Shown one piece after another: positions 1-6,232 of a stretch of DNA of 39,341 nucleotides. The notes under the pieces are model-generated. The model did not search any database and was not told where the DNA came from. It was given only the letters and a program-made list of their open reading frames with translations. How positions within the stretch are numbered: position 1 is the stretch's first letter; each line of letters begins with the position of its first letter. The DNA is from a virus. The translations under genes and the position numbers were made by a program. Location of the stretch: positions 1 to 39,341 of IMG/VR virus record IMGVR_UViG_3300037674_001089; one strand, given 5' to 3'.

Positions 1-190
1 CATGAGACCCAATCCCTAGCCCGTGGCAATAGGCTTGCCGGTAGCGCCAGATATCTGTCACTAATCGCCGCGAACCATGCACAAACATCAGATTATGACG
101 GGCTAGGCGCCGTTTAGCGGGCGCCCGTGAGCGCTAGCGAACCTAACTACCGTGGCAGAATTCGCGCGCTTAGACGGGCGTAGGGACGGC
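1..190. repeat. Terminal direct repeat, left copy
   Basis: These bases recur at 39152-39341 with a single difference (T at 128, C at 39279). Such a repeat arises either when a circular or circularly permuted genome is assembled with overlapping ends, or from true direct terminal repeats. The left end lies inside an inverted repeat (39145-39164 in the right copy) and the right end stops in the middle of the palindrome at 186-197. The single mismatch could be a population variant or a sequencing error. It means the window is probably a whole genome, not a fragment. Confidence 0.95.
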
Positions 191-318
191 GCGCCGTAGA
201 CGCGAGACGGGCGCCCGTTAGGGCGCCCGTCGTCGTCGTTTAGTTGTCGTTTATATGTCGCCGAATAGGATCCCCGCGATTAGGCAAGCGATTAGGAACG
301 CGCCCGTGAGCGCCACGC
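1..318. other. Non-coding region rich in GC palindromes
   Basis: I see no supportable gene here. The stretch lies downstream of the leftward gene ending at 319 and, on the circle, continues into the non-coding DNA before the small terminase gene. It holds several perfect palindromes: ACGGCGCGCCGT at 186-197, ACGGGCGCCCGT at 207-218 and GGGCGCCC at 221-228. A 14-mer, GCGCCCGTGAGCGC, occurs at both 121-134 and 300-313. Structure of this kind next to terS fits a packaging site, a terminator region or a replication signal, but the sequence does not decide between them. Confidence 0.6.
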
Positions 319-741
319 TTAGCATGCGTTGATCGTGTCTATGTCGCCGCCTAGCCCGTAGGCGATAGGGAACCTATTCCCCGCGGTATGGGATAGCCAT
401 GCCATAGGCGTGCCGTACACGGGCGTCTCGTTCGGCAATGTGTGGAAGTACGGCAAGTGCCCGCGCTCTTTAGTGTTTAGAGATACGCGCCGTGAATTTA
501 TGGATGGTCGCCAATCGTCGCCATGCATGGCTACCAATTCGCCGCGCATTCTCGCGAATACGTGCCGCTGTATTGTTGCCGCGGCGAATCCTTTTGGCGG
601 GCATGCCCATGTCACGTTTTTAATTTCTAGCGTGACGTTCTGGAAGTGCATCACCTTCTGCCCGCTGTGCTGAGCACTTATGCAACCGCGGTTTAGATTG
701 GTCCACATAGCGATAGGTTCGCCTATTAGTAGCGCGTTCAC
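319..741 (-). CDS. Hypothetical protein, third gene of the leftward module
   Basis: A 140-residue protein starting with GTG at 741, whose GTGA overlaps the stop of the gene upstream, so the two are probably translationally coupled. The sequence has a hydrophilic middle and a motif-like stretch VTLEIKNVTWACPPKGF around residues 36-52, which vaguely recalls short unnamed actinophage proteins. No enzyme motif, signal peptide or membrane segment is visible. Its place as the last gene of a three-gene leftward operon suggests it works with the GP88-like protein. The base composition of this module differs from the main genome. Function unknown. Confidence 0.6.
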   Translation of the reverse strand: MNALLIGEPIAMWTNLNRGCISAQHSGQKVMHFQNVTLEIKNVTWACPPKGFAAATIQRHVFARMRGELVAMHGDDWRPSINSRRVSLNTKERGHLPYFHTLPNETPVYGTPMAWLSHTAGNRFPIAYGLGGDIDTINAC

Positions 742-1658
742 GTTGCCCGCCTAGGTGATAGATCGATCACTACCGACGCGGACGTGAGACCTAATAGGTC
801 GTCACGTATAAACGGCGATTCGGCGTGGAGCTTTTTTCCTTTTCGGGATAGGTGAACGATTACGCCGCGTGGATCAGTCCACCGCGCATCAGTCCTATCG
901 CCGTCAATGATTGGATAGATAGACGCTGGCAATGGTTCGCCGTAGCGCCGTGCACCAACAATCGCGACGTTGCGACCACTAGCGAACGCGGCACGTATAT
1001 CGGCGTGCGTTGTCCGTTCGTTAGCGCTTATCGTTAGGTGATAGTTGGGCACGTTTACCAGTGTTCGCGGGTGCCGTTTGGTGTAGTCGTAGAACGTGAT
1101 TAGGTTGCGATATTTAGCGAACCAATCTGTCCCCAATACCCGCGGCCAAATGACGTCAGAGTACGCATTCAATCGACACGCAATAGTTGCGTTAGGTCCT
1201 ACGTCGCGTTGACGTTTGAGTAGTCCGCGCCATAATTCGTCATCTAGGACAGTGACAAACGACCGCGGATACGCCGCGAGAAAGTAGGTCCGCATATCTT
1301 GCGCGGTTTGTGTTTCCGCGAAGATATTTCTACCGGCACACTTTCCTAGGCATGGATCCTCGCAGTAGTCGGTAGCACACGGGCACACGTTGTAACCGCG
1401 GCGACCGGCAGATAATGCCAGTGAATAGGTCGGCTTATTGGACCGCGCTATTTTGGCATTACCGTCGGGCGCCGTTAATAGTGGCGCGCTGTATTGGTTC
1501 GGCTTGCGCCCGTACACTTCACGCACCATTGCCCAATCCTGCCGCGCCACGTTTAGCGGTACTGGTTCGATTGGTCCCACGCGTTCTAGTGCCGCGGCAA
1601 GATTCTTAACTAGTGACCACTGCGTGCCGTCTCTCATTATTTGTGGTGATCCTGTCAT
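738..1658 (-). CDS. GP88/DUF7227-like cysteine-rich phage protein
   Basis: A 306-residue protein of unknown biochemical function that resembles a family widespread in actinophages (gene product 88 type, DUF7227-like). What I see: a cluster of five cysteines at residues 92, 94, 99, 103 and 107 in the pattern NVCPCAT...C...CLGKC; RLNAYSDVIWPRV near 162-174; FYDYTK at 189-194; NYHLTIS at 205-211; GRNVAIVG at 228-235; and IDGDRTDARWTDPRGV at 251-266. These blocks, in this order, are the family signature as I remember it. The cysteines could hold zinc or an iron-sulphur cluster. I chose the ATG at 1658 because its ATGA overlaps the preceding stop; the open frame extends further upstream but would run through that gene. 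Second gene of a leftward operon. Confidence 0.75.
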   Translation of the reverse strand: MTGSPQIMRDGTQWSLVKNLAAALERVGPIEPVPLNVARQDWAMVREVYGRKPNQYSAPLLTAPDGNAKIARSNKPTYSLALSAGRRGYNVCPCATDYCEDPCLGKCAGRNIFAETQTAQDMRTYFLAAYPRSFVTVLDDELWRGLLKRQRDVGPNATIACRLNAYSDVIWPRVLGTDWFAKYRNLITFYDYTKRHPRTLVNVPNYHLTISANERTTHADIRAAFASGRNVAIVGARRYGEPLPASIYPIIDGDRTDARWTDPRGVIVHLSRKGKKLHAESPFIRDDLLGLTSASVVIDLSPRRAT

Positions 1659-1873
1659 ACGGCGACCCCTGCGTTGTATGCGATACGACGGGCACGTTTG
1701 GTGAGTAGTCGCCCGTGCGTTTTTGCTACGCATCGTTCTACGGCGCCACGTTGCCGCGGGGTTAGCCGCACAAATGTTGGTGAGTAATACCAGCAGTGTC
1801 GACATAGCCCGCTTGCATAAGTAGGCCTATCGCTACGCCCGCATTCATCACACGGTAAGTAAATAGGTTCCAT
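1655..1873 (-). CDS. Small zinc-ribbon protein, first gene of the leftward module
   Basis: A 72-residue basic protein with two Cys pairs near the N terminus (CDEC at residues 8-11 and CRHC at 24-27), a likely zinc ribbon, followed by an arginine-rich helical tail. A good ribosome binding site, GGAGGG, lies 5-6 bases before the ATG. Its stop overlaps the start of the GP88-like gene by four bases. As the first gene leftward from the divergent control region it may be a DNA-binding or regulatory protein, but that is inference from the zinc ribbon and position only. Confidence 0.7.
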   Translation of the reverse strand: MEPIYLPCDECGRSDRPTYASGLCRHCWYYSPTFVRLTPRQRGAVERCVAKTHGRLLTKRARRIAYNAGVAV

Positions 1874-2092
1874 AAATACCCTCCATAGGTAGTTGCTATA
1901 GAGGATAGCGCCGTTTAGCGCCTAGATCTAGCCATATGCGGCGCCGTTATTGACTGTTGATGGGGATTGGTGCCCGTAGTGGTTGTGCCGTCGTTATCGG
2001 CGATTGGTGACGTACAGAGGAGACGCGGTTCGTGTTGAGTTTGTCGTCGTGATGGTTGGGTACTGGCCTCGCCGTTTTCTTTTCCGCTAGCA

Positions 2093-2136
2093 GTGAGGTT
2101 GTTCACTGGCCCTAGTAGTGGTGAGGTTGGGCACTG
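2093..2136. repeat. Pair of 16-bp direct repeats, GTGAGGTTGnnCACTG
   Basis: The copies are at 2093-2108 and 2121-2136, start to start 28 bp apart, and differ only at two internal positions. A weaker third copy (GGTTGGGTACTG) ends near 2065. Spacing of this kind places repeats roughly on the same helix face every few turns, as for operator or iteron sites. It sits just upstream of the 27-bp array and partly overlaps it. Confidence 0.7.
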
Positions 2137-2234
2137 TTCTGTTGTTGGTGATACCTGGCCTTTGGTGTTGTTTCTCGAGTCCTGGCCTTTGGTCGCGGTT
2201 GCTGATCACTGGCCTATGTTGAGGTCTAGGTTGA
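2105..2234. repeat. Iteron-like array with 27-bp period
   Basis: Copies of (A/C)CTGGCC begin at 2105, 2154, 2181 and 2208, with a degenerate copy (CACTGTT) at 2132. Start-to-start distances are 27, 22, 27 and 27 bp. The two central copies share CCTGGCCTTTGGT exactly. An additional CTGGCC lies at 2063. The regular period in a divergent intergenic region fits an origin with iterons or a multi-copy repressor site. In one frame each unit would encode a nine-residue repeat beginning Trp-Pro, so a translated repeat is the alternative. Confidence 0.65.
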
Positions 2235-2365
2235 TGCAGGGGCCTCAAAATTTTGGGGTGCAGCAAAGCTGTGGTGGGGCCAAAAATTTGGTGGCTAGTT
2301 GTGAGGCGTTGGCTGCTAGTTGTGGTTCTGCTACCCTGTATAGCGACCAATTATTTGGAGGGATT

Positions 2366-2644
2366 ATGGAAACTATTCATGCTGGTTCGGTGTCTGTTGA
2401 CAGCGGCCAGATCTTATTGATCGACCCTTGTTATTTGAGGGGCGAGGGGATGACAGAGGACCATTTCAGATCGGTCTGTGATGTCACCATAGGGGCAGAC
2501 TTCGGTGAGTGTTACACGCCGTCGCCGTCTCGTATCGGAACATTGGGAGTCGCGTTTGCCACTGGTGGTGATGGCGGTTTTCCTGTGACTGTTGAGCGTG
2601 ATGCTCATGGTATTCGTCGTGTGATTATCGAGGTGCGCTCATGA
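2366..2644 (+). CDS. Small early protein with DPCY motif
   Basis: A 92-residue protein with the N-terminal pattern VSVDSGQILLIDPCYL at about residues 9-24, seen in many short phage proteins that begin with a Ser-Gly-Gln stretch followed by DPCY, and a glycine-rich centre (ATGGDGGFPV). Biochemical function is unknown. The start at ATG 2366 is chosen for the strong GGAGG ribosome binding site at 2357-2361; the longer open frame upstream consists of the repeat array. First gene of a six-gene rightward operon in which every stop overlaps the next start. Confidence 0.75.
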   Translation: METIHAGSVSVDSGQILLIDPCYLRGEGMTEDHFRSVCDVTIGADFGECYTPSPSRIGTLGVAFATGGDGGFPVTVERDAHGIRRVIIEVRS

Positions 2645-3000
2645 CTGTTTATGTTGTTCAAAGAAGGACAGTCATCACTGAACATGGTGACATTGAGGCT
2701 GACTCGTTAGAGGGGGCTTGGGAACTTTATGAAGAGTCGCCCCATGACCTGTTGGACTATTCCGATGGGGATACTGAGGCGTCTGTCCAGATTGTTGAGG
2801 ATGCTAAGTATTTGAATCCGACTGGCTGGGACGAGGCTTCTTGTCCCAGGTGTGGCGACAACGAGTGCATTGAGGTTGAGGATCAGACAGGCACCCATGA
2901 GTTCTTTACTGCTTGGGCAAATTGCTGTTCTGTCCAGTGGTGCCTTTTCGATCTTGCTTCTGCTGCGAAGTGTGATCCTGCATGGAAGGATGTCGGCTGA
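2641..3000 (+). CDS. Small early protein with putative zinc site
   Basis: A 119-residue acidic protein. CPRCGDNEC at about residues 68-76 and two more cysteines in NCCSVQWC around 93-100 could form a zinc ribbon. The N-terminal half looks like a small beta domain (TVYVVQRRTVITEHGDIEADSLEGAWELY). The ATGA overlap with the preceding gene suggests translational coupling. The 3' end carries the first copy of a 28-bp exact repeat (2959-2986). Function unknown; its operon position suggests an early host-takeover or counter-defence role, which is inference. Confidence 0.7.
   Translation: MTVYVVQRRTVITEHGDIEADSLEGAWELYEESPHDLLDYSDGDTEASVQIVEDAKYLNPTGWDEASCPRCGDNECIEVEDQTGTHEFFTAWANCCSVQWCLFDLASAAKCDPAWKDVG
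2959..2986. repeat. 28-bp exact direct repeat, copy 1
   Basis: The 28 bases from TCTGCTGCGA to TGCATGGA recur exactly at 3347-3374, a distance of 388 bp. In this copy they encode SAAKCDPAW near the end of the 119-residue protein, and they end 13 bases before the start of the next gene. Copy 2 is read in a different frame, so the identity cannot be due to protein conservation. Confidence 0.9.
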
Positions 3001-3629
3001 TGGGTACCTGGATTGTTAAGCAGGCACTTTCGATTGTTCGGACTGCGGAGGTTGAGGCTGCCAATCCGACCGAGGCCGCCGATGTCATGTCGTCAGCCCG
3101 TGTCGCTTCTAAGTGCAGTGATCATGAATGGCCTCATGGCATTGACATGGTTGAGGAAGTGATTGTTGAGGGCGACTGCGGTATCACCGTGGCACCCAAG
3201 ACGATCAGTATGAATTGCCGGCAGATCATGGCGGTGCTTGTTCCGTTGGTTGCTCCTTATGGGTGGCAAGTGATCTGGGAGCACACTGGTGGTGGTTGTA
3301 TGTCGATCACTATCGTGCCGCCCAAAGAGCGGTGGGTGCGCCCTGATCTGCTGCGAAGTGTGATCCTGCATGGAGGGGCTGCCTCCCCGATGAATGCGGA
3401 ACAGATCATGATTACTCTTGCTGTGGATGTGTTCGGCGACGGCGACTTTGAGACGCCGTTAGCGGAGACGTACGGTGATGACGACTGGGATCGGTTCCAA
3501 CTCGGCGCTTATGAGGATCATGAGGAAGGGTTCTGTATTCCATTCTTTGAGGCTGCTCCGCAGAATGTTGGGGCACTGGCCGACTGTGTGTTGGAGTGTG
3601 TTCATAACTTTGAGGGGGTAGAGAGATGA
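3000..3629 (+). CDS. Early hypothetical protein with internal repeat
   Basis: A 209-residue protein beginning at ATG 3000, which overlaps the preceding stop as TGATG. No known domain is recognised. Two segments resemble each other: MNCRQIMAVLVPLV at about residues 71-84 and MNAEQIMITLAVDV at about 131-144, suggesting an internal duplication or a fusion of two related small proteins. The second copy of the 28-bp repeat lies just before the second segment, and a GGAGGGG stretch 11 bases before the internal ATG at 3390 could allow a shorter product. Third gene of the early operon. Confidence 0.7.
   Translation: MGTWIVKQALSIVRTAEVEAANPTEAADVMSSARVASKCSDHEWPHGIDMVEEVIVEGDCGITVAPKTISMNCRQIMAVLVPLVAPYGWQVIWEHTGGGCMSITIVPPKERWVRPDLLRSVILHGGAASPMNAEQIMITLAVDVFGDGDFETPLAETYGDDDWDRFQLGAYEDHEEGFCIPFFEAAPQNVGALADCVLECVHNFEGVER
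3347..3374. repeat. 28-bp exact direct repeat, copy 2
   Basis: Identical to 2959-2986 but translated in another frame (LLRSVILHG). It ends 15 bases before an in-frame ATG at 3390, much as copy 1 ends 13 bases before the ATG at 3000. Both copies therefore sit just ahead of a possible translation start. Confidence 0.9.
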
Positions 3630-4063
3630 CCGCCCGTGAGATGTGGAAGTCCATCTCTGATCTGAGCAGCGGTCCATCGTGGACCGAGGGGTGCCCTGAG
3701 TGTGGGACGGTCGACACCGGCCGCTTCTATGACGCTGGGCGCGAGTGTGTTGATTGTGGTTTCTATGTGTGCCCCACTGCTGAGGAGCACGATATCTGGC
3801 GTAACGATCAGGCCGAAGAGGCTTGGTCGGGTGCGTATCCGATGCGTGTCAGAGATCTTCGGGAACTCCTTGATCGTTGGTCGAATGATGAGCGCGACAA
3901 CATGATCGTGTGTTTCGCTACCGATGCCAGTTACGTCGATATCACTTCGATCAGTGCGCCGTGCCGTGTGGCTGATGGTGGATGTGGGTCGTTCTCGGCT
4001 GTCACCTTGTGGTCCATGGGTGAGGATGGCAAAGAGGTCCATACGGAATGGAGAGACGTATGA
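3626..4063 (+). CDS. Early zinc-ribbon protein
   Basis: A 145-residue protein with CPEC at about residues 23-26 and CVDCGFYVC at about 41-49, a plausible zinc ribbon, and a second part (MRVRDLRELLDRWSNDERDN) resembling short phage proteins in which a helix of the type xVRELxxLL is followed by a beta strand. The ATGA overlap with the gene before it indicates coupling. No catalytic motif is visible. Fourth gene of the early operon; function unknown. Confidence 0.7.
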   Translation: MTAREMWKSISDLSSGPSWTEGCPECGTVDTGRFYDAGRECVDCGFYVCPTAEEHDIWRNDQAEEAWSGAYPMRVRDLRELLDRWSNDERDNMIVCFATDASYVDITSISAPCRVADGGCGSFSAVTLWSMGEDGKEVHTEWRDV

Positions 4064-4443
4064 TCAGTTTCCTTACTAACGTCTATCTCGACTACTTGGA
4101 TTCGAATGACCTGCCTATGGTGCCTGTCGAGGAGTTGCCGTTCGCGGTTGATGACTTATCAGGGCATGAGGACTGGCTCGCCGACTTCTCCAAGGTGTGG
4201 GATCAGGCTCTGGCTGTGGAGGATCTGCAACGCAGGTACCTGTTCGAGGTCAGGTTCTGGAGCGTCACTGAATCGACTCCCACCTGCGTTTTCTCGACCG
4301 AGGTAGCGAGTTGTGATGTCACAGCGTCGACAGTCGCCGAGGCAGTGGGACTCGCCGAGTCGCTGTGTCAAGCCAACCACATCCTCTCCTGGCCGCTGAC
4401 ATACGACCATGTTGATACTAAGTGGTACGGGGAGTTTGTCTGA
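4060..4443 (+). CDS. Early hypothetical protein
   Basis: A 127-residue acidic protein. I chose ATG 4060, in ATGA overlap with the preceding stop and with GGAGA six bases upstream; an in-frame ATG at 4048 would add four residues but lies inside the preceding gene. The sequence looks soluble and mixed alpha/beta, with no motif I recognise. It may be a counter-defence or host-takeover protein by position only. Fifth gene of the early operon. Confidence 0.65.
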   Translation: MISFLTNVYLDYLDSNDLPMVPVEELPFAVDDLSGHEDWLADFSKVWDQALAVEDLQRRYLFEVRFWSVTESTPTCVFSTEVASCDVTASTVAEAVGLAESLCQANHILSWPLTYDHVDTKWYGEFV

Positions 4444-4670
4444 TGAGCGGACTGCACAATCACAGTTTCACGGTGACGTTCAATACTGAGAGTACTTACC
4501 GTGACCCATGGGATGCGGCGTGGCACAGTCGCGACCGTCTCCTGTCGGACCTGATCAGGCGGGCGTTGGAACTGATGGAGCATCCTGAGGAGATCGCTGA
4601 GGCGCTCTACCACGGTGAGTCGCTTGATCCGTATGGCGTACAGACATCCTCGGATCAAAACTTCGGTTGA
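4443..4670 (+). CDS. Early hypothetical protein, last gene of operon
   Basis: A 75-residue protein starting at ATG 4443, in TGATG overlap with the stop before it. The centre (RDRLLSDLIRRALELMEHPEEIAEALYHG) is predicted helical from its heptad-like leucine pattern. No family recognised. It is followed within about 16 bases by a strong rho-independent terminator, so it closes the early operon. Confidence 0.65.
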   Translation: MSGLHNHSFTVTFNTESTYRDPWDAAWHSRDRLLSDLIRRALELMEHPEEIAEALYHGESLDPYGVQTSSDQNFG

Positions 4671-4685
4671 CGGTTCGATCTGGAG

Positions 4686-4719
4686 GCCCCCGCTGAGAGG
4701 CGGGGGCTTCTCCATTTTT
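4686..4719 (+). terminator. Rho-independent terminator after the early operon
   Basis: A perfect 8-bp stem, GCCCCCGC at 4686-4693 with GCGGGGGC at 4700-4707, has a six-base loop and is followed by TTCTCCATTTTT. It lies directly after the last early gene on the + strand. Confidence 0.9.
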
Positions 4720-4803
4720 GGGGGTAAGTGTCCTCGGTGACCGATAATCGGCGAAAAGGTCCGCATGAGACGCCGTCTGAGACGTTTATAGAGCGGCGCC
4801 CTG

Positions 4804-5079
4804 GTGTTCCTATCTGGGTTTTTGGGACATCTGGGGGCTTTCAGTGTGGCCCAGGGACGTATCTCAGGTGGTGTTGGTTGGGCGATGATCGCTGCAGTGG
4901 TGCTCGGGTGGGACATGTGGGCTTGGTGGTCCCATCAGCAAACATTGTCGGCATGGTTCCTGGGTCAGGTGCGTCGACCGCGGCGCCGGTGGCTACTGGC
5001 CTCAGGTTGGGGCTTGCTGACTTGGCATCTATTTGGTGGCCGACCTGACCCGTTGAGACGGTTGCTCGACCCTCGCTAA
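4804..5079 (+). CDS. Small membrane protein of actinophage type
   Basis: A 91-residue protein with a hydrophobic segment near residues 24-41 (VGWAMIAAVVLGWDMWAW) and a second near 62-74, and an arginine-rich C terminus ending HLFGGRPDPLRRLLDPR. The pattern of two membrane helices, a His-Leu pair and a DP(L/F) end resembles small unnamed actinophage membrane proteins (DUF7427-like). The start is GTG at 4804; an in-frame stop lies just upstream and no good ribosome binding site is seen, so the start is uncertain. It converges on the lysozyme-like gene with a 4-bp overlap. Confidence 0.55.
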   Translation: MFLSGFLGHLGAFSVAQGRISGGVGWAMIAAVVLGWDMWAWWSHQQTLSAWFLGQVRRPRRRWLLASGWGLLTWHLFGGRPDPLRRLLDPR

Positions 5080-5411
5080 CGGTTAGGTGGTCCGCATGCC
5101 CACCATCTGAAGGATCTGCCTGCAGCCTCCCATACGTGGTAGGCCATGGCCGTATTGGTCCGCACCTCGAATCGCTTTTCCCATACCGCTGGGCTGAATA
5201 CGGTCTTCCACCATGTTCGATTCAGTTGGTACACGCCTGAGTCAAACCCGTTGTAGGCGGTTGGGGTGAACTGACTCTCGCACCATGCGACAGCGAGGGC
5301 GTCGGTGACCGGCCAATCGTAGGCGTTGGCTGCCTCAACAATCTGAAGGTGGGTCGAGCTAGATGCGTTCACGCCTGCGATGTCGATCAGCAGCCAGATG
5401 GCTACCCACAC
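5076..5411 (-). CDS. Secreted lysozyme/transglycosylase-like protein
   Basis: A 111-residue protein with a hydrophobic N terminus (about residues 2-16, a possible signal peptide or signal anchor) followed by a small lysozyme-like domain. ALAVAWCESQF at 39-49 contains the likely catalytic Glu, and DSGVYQLNRTWW around 57-68 matches the Gly-x-x-Gln block of SLT and resuscitation-factor-like folds. Such enzymes cleave peptidoglycan glycan strands. It starts at GTG 5411, overlapping the methyltransferase stop by ten bases, and sits far from the late lysis cassette, so it may act in host wall remodelling or superinfection control instead of lysis. The last two points are inference. Confidence 0.6.
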   Translation of the reverse strand: MWVAIWLLIDIAGVNASSSTHLQIVEAANAYDWPVTDALAVAWCESQFTPTAYNGFDSGVYQLNRTWWKTVFSPAVWEKRFEVRTNTAMAYHVWEAAGRSFRWWACGPPNR

Positions 5412-6232
5412 AGGATGTTTAATCCCAGGAGTGCTTGAGGTGGGCAGACACCATTGCCGAGCAGTCGTAATGCTGGCGTACGGTGGGTGACCACCGAGGT
5501 TACGTGTCCTTCATCGAGTCCTTGTAGCCACTCAACGAACCTGGGGCTGAGACGGCCGTCGGTTAGAGCAGGCGGTGCTGGCCGTCCGATGGTGTGCTCC
5601 CATCGTCGTAAGGCTCGGTCATAAGCCGTGCCTCGACCGACAGGCTCTTGCCGTGGCCGTTGCTGTTGTTGTGTTGCAGTCTCTTCTCTTTGATCCAGTC
5701 GTGCCACCACTCGAGTGTCTTGTCGTCCCCCATGTCGTTCACTACTGGCGTCGGCAGCAGCGGCAACACAGAACCAGCGCGCTCTTCGATGAGGTGCATG
5801 GGCGTCGCTTGCTCGAACAACAGTCCATCTGATGTCGTCATACCCGTGGGAGGTAAGCGTGGCAATGACTTCTGGGCCTCCCCTAATAAGGATGCCTCCG
5901 ACGTTTTCCAGCACGACGAGTCGCGGTCGAATGTTGCCAATAATGTTCCCGATATGGGGGAAGATTGCTCGCTGGTCATGAGTACCTTTCAGTAGGCCCG
6001 CATTCGAATAGGGTTGGCAGGGGAAACCTGCAGTGATGATCTCAATGTCGTCAAGCTGATGCGAATTCAGCTGTCTCAGATCCCCTAGTGGTGAGGCGTC
6101 GGGCCATCTGGCCTCCATCACTTTGCAGGCGGCGCTGTCTGTCTCGGACCAGTGGGTGGTGGTGGCTCCAAAGAATTGTTCGACTGCTAGGTCGAGGCCA
6201 CCGTACCCTGAGCACAGGCTAAGGATCTTCAT
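5402..6232 (-). CDS. dcm: C5-cytosine DNA methyltransferase
   Basis: A 276-residue enzyme that transfers a methyl group from SAM to C5 of cytosine in DNA. Motif I LCSGYGGLDLA (6-16), motif IV GFPCQPYSNAG with catalytic Cys72, motif VI ENV (109-111), motif VIII HRRARWF (148-154) and motif X GNGVCPPQA (259-267) are all present and in order. It is short for the family, with a small target-recognition region (about 165-235). I chose ATG 6232 (MKILSLCSG), inside the end of the preceding gene, over a longer N terminus. No restriction enzyme is adjacent, so it is likely an orphan protecting the phage or altering expression. A second frame is open across its centre (see 5563-5979). Confidence 0.93.
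   Translation of the reverse strand: MKILSLCSGYGGLDLAVEQFFGATTTHWSETDSAACKVMEARWPDASPLGDLRQLNSHQLDDIEIITAGFPCQPYSNAGLLKGTHDQRAIFPHIGNIIGNIRPRLVVLENVGGILIRGGPEVIATLTSHGYDDIRWTVVRASDAHAPHRRARWFCVAAAADASSERHGGRQDTRVVARLDQREETATQQQQRPRQEPVGRGTAYDRALRRWEHTIGRPAPPALTDGRLSPRFVEWLQGLDEGHVTSVVTHRTPALRLLGNGVCPPQALLGLNILCG
5563..5979 (-). CDS. Overprinted ORF inside the methyltransferase gene
   Basis: A 138-residue open frame on the same strand as the methyltransferase but in another frame. It starts at ATG 5979 with an AAAGG ribosome-binding-like stretch 6 bases upstream. The product reads like a real protein: DRDSSCWKTSEASLL near residue 19, LPPTGMTTSDGLLFEQATP near 42, then LLPTPVVNDMG near 73. I recall similar CWKTSQ...SGMT...LLPTP proteins encoded beside or within C5 methyltransferase genes of other phages, which argues against a chance frame. 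Function unknown. The alternative is that the frame is open only because of the constraint from the methyltransferase frame. Confidence 0.5.
   Translation of the reverse strand: MTSEQSSPISGTLLATFDRDSSCWKTSEASLLGEAQKSLPRLPPTGMTTSDGLLFEQATPMHLIEERAGSVLPLLPTPVVNDMGDDKTLEWWHDWIKEKRLQHNNSNGHGKSLSVEARLMTEPYDDGSTPSDGQHRLL

Larger units (their letters stand above)
1874..2365. promoter_or_regulatory. Divergent intergenic control region
   Basis: This stretch separates the leftward module from the rightward early operon, so it should carry promoters in both directions. I could not find a convincing -35/-10 pair. It contains a 10-bp palindrome, CTAGATCTAG at 1922-1931, the 13-mer GCGCCGTTTAGCG at 1908-1920 that also occurs at 107-119, and from about 2050 a GT-rich stretch of repeats (described separately). 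An open frame covers part of it on the + strand, but the strong ribosome binding site GGAGG at 2357-2361 supports a first start at 2366. A replication origin or an operator cluster are both plausible. Confidence 0.6.

Noticed and set aside
2093-2365. N-terminal extension of the first early gene across the repeat array
   Set aside because: The ATG at 2366 has a strong GGAGG site, and the extension consists of repeat units without protein-like conservation; kept as an alternative only.
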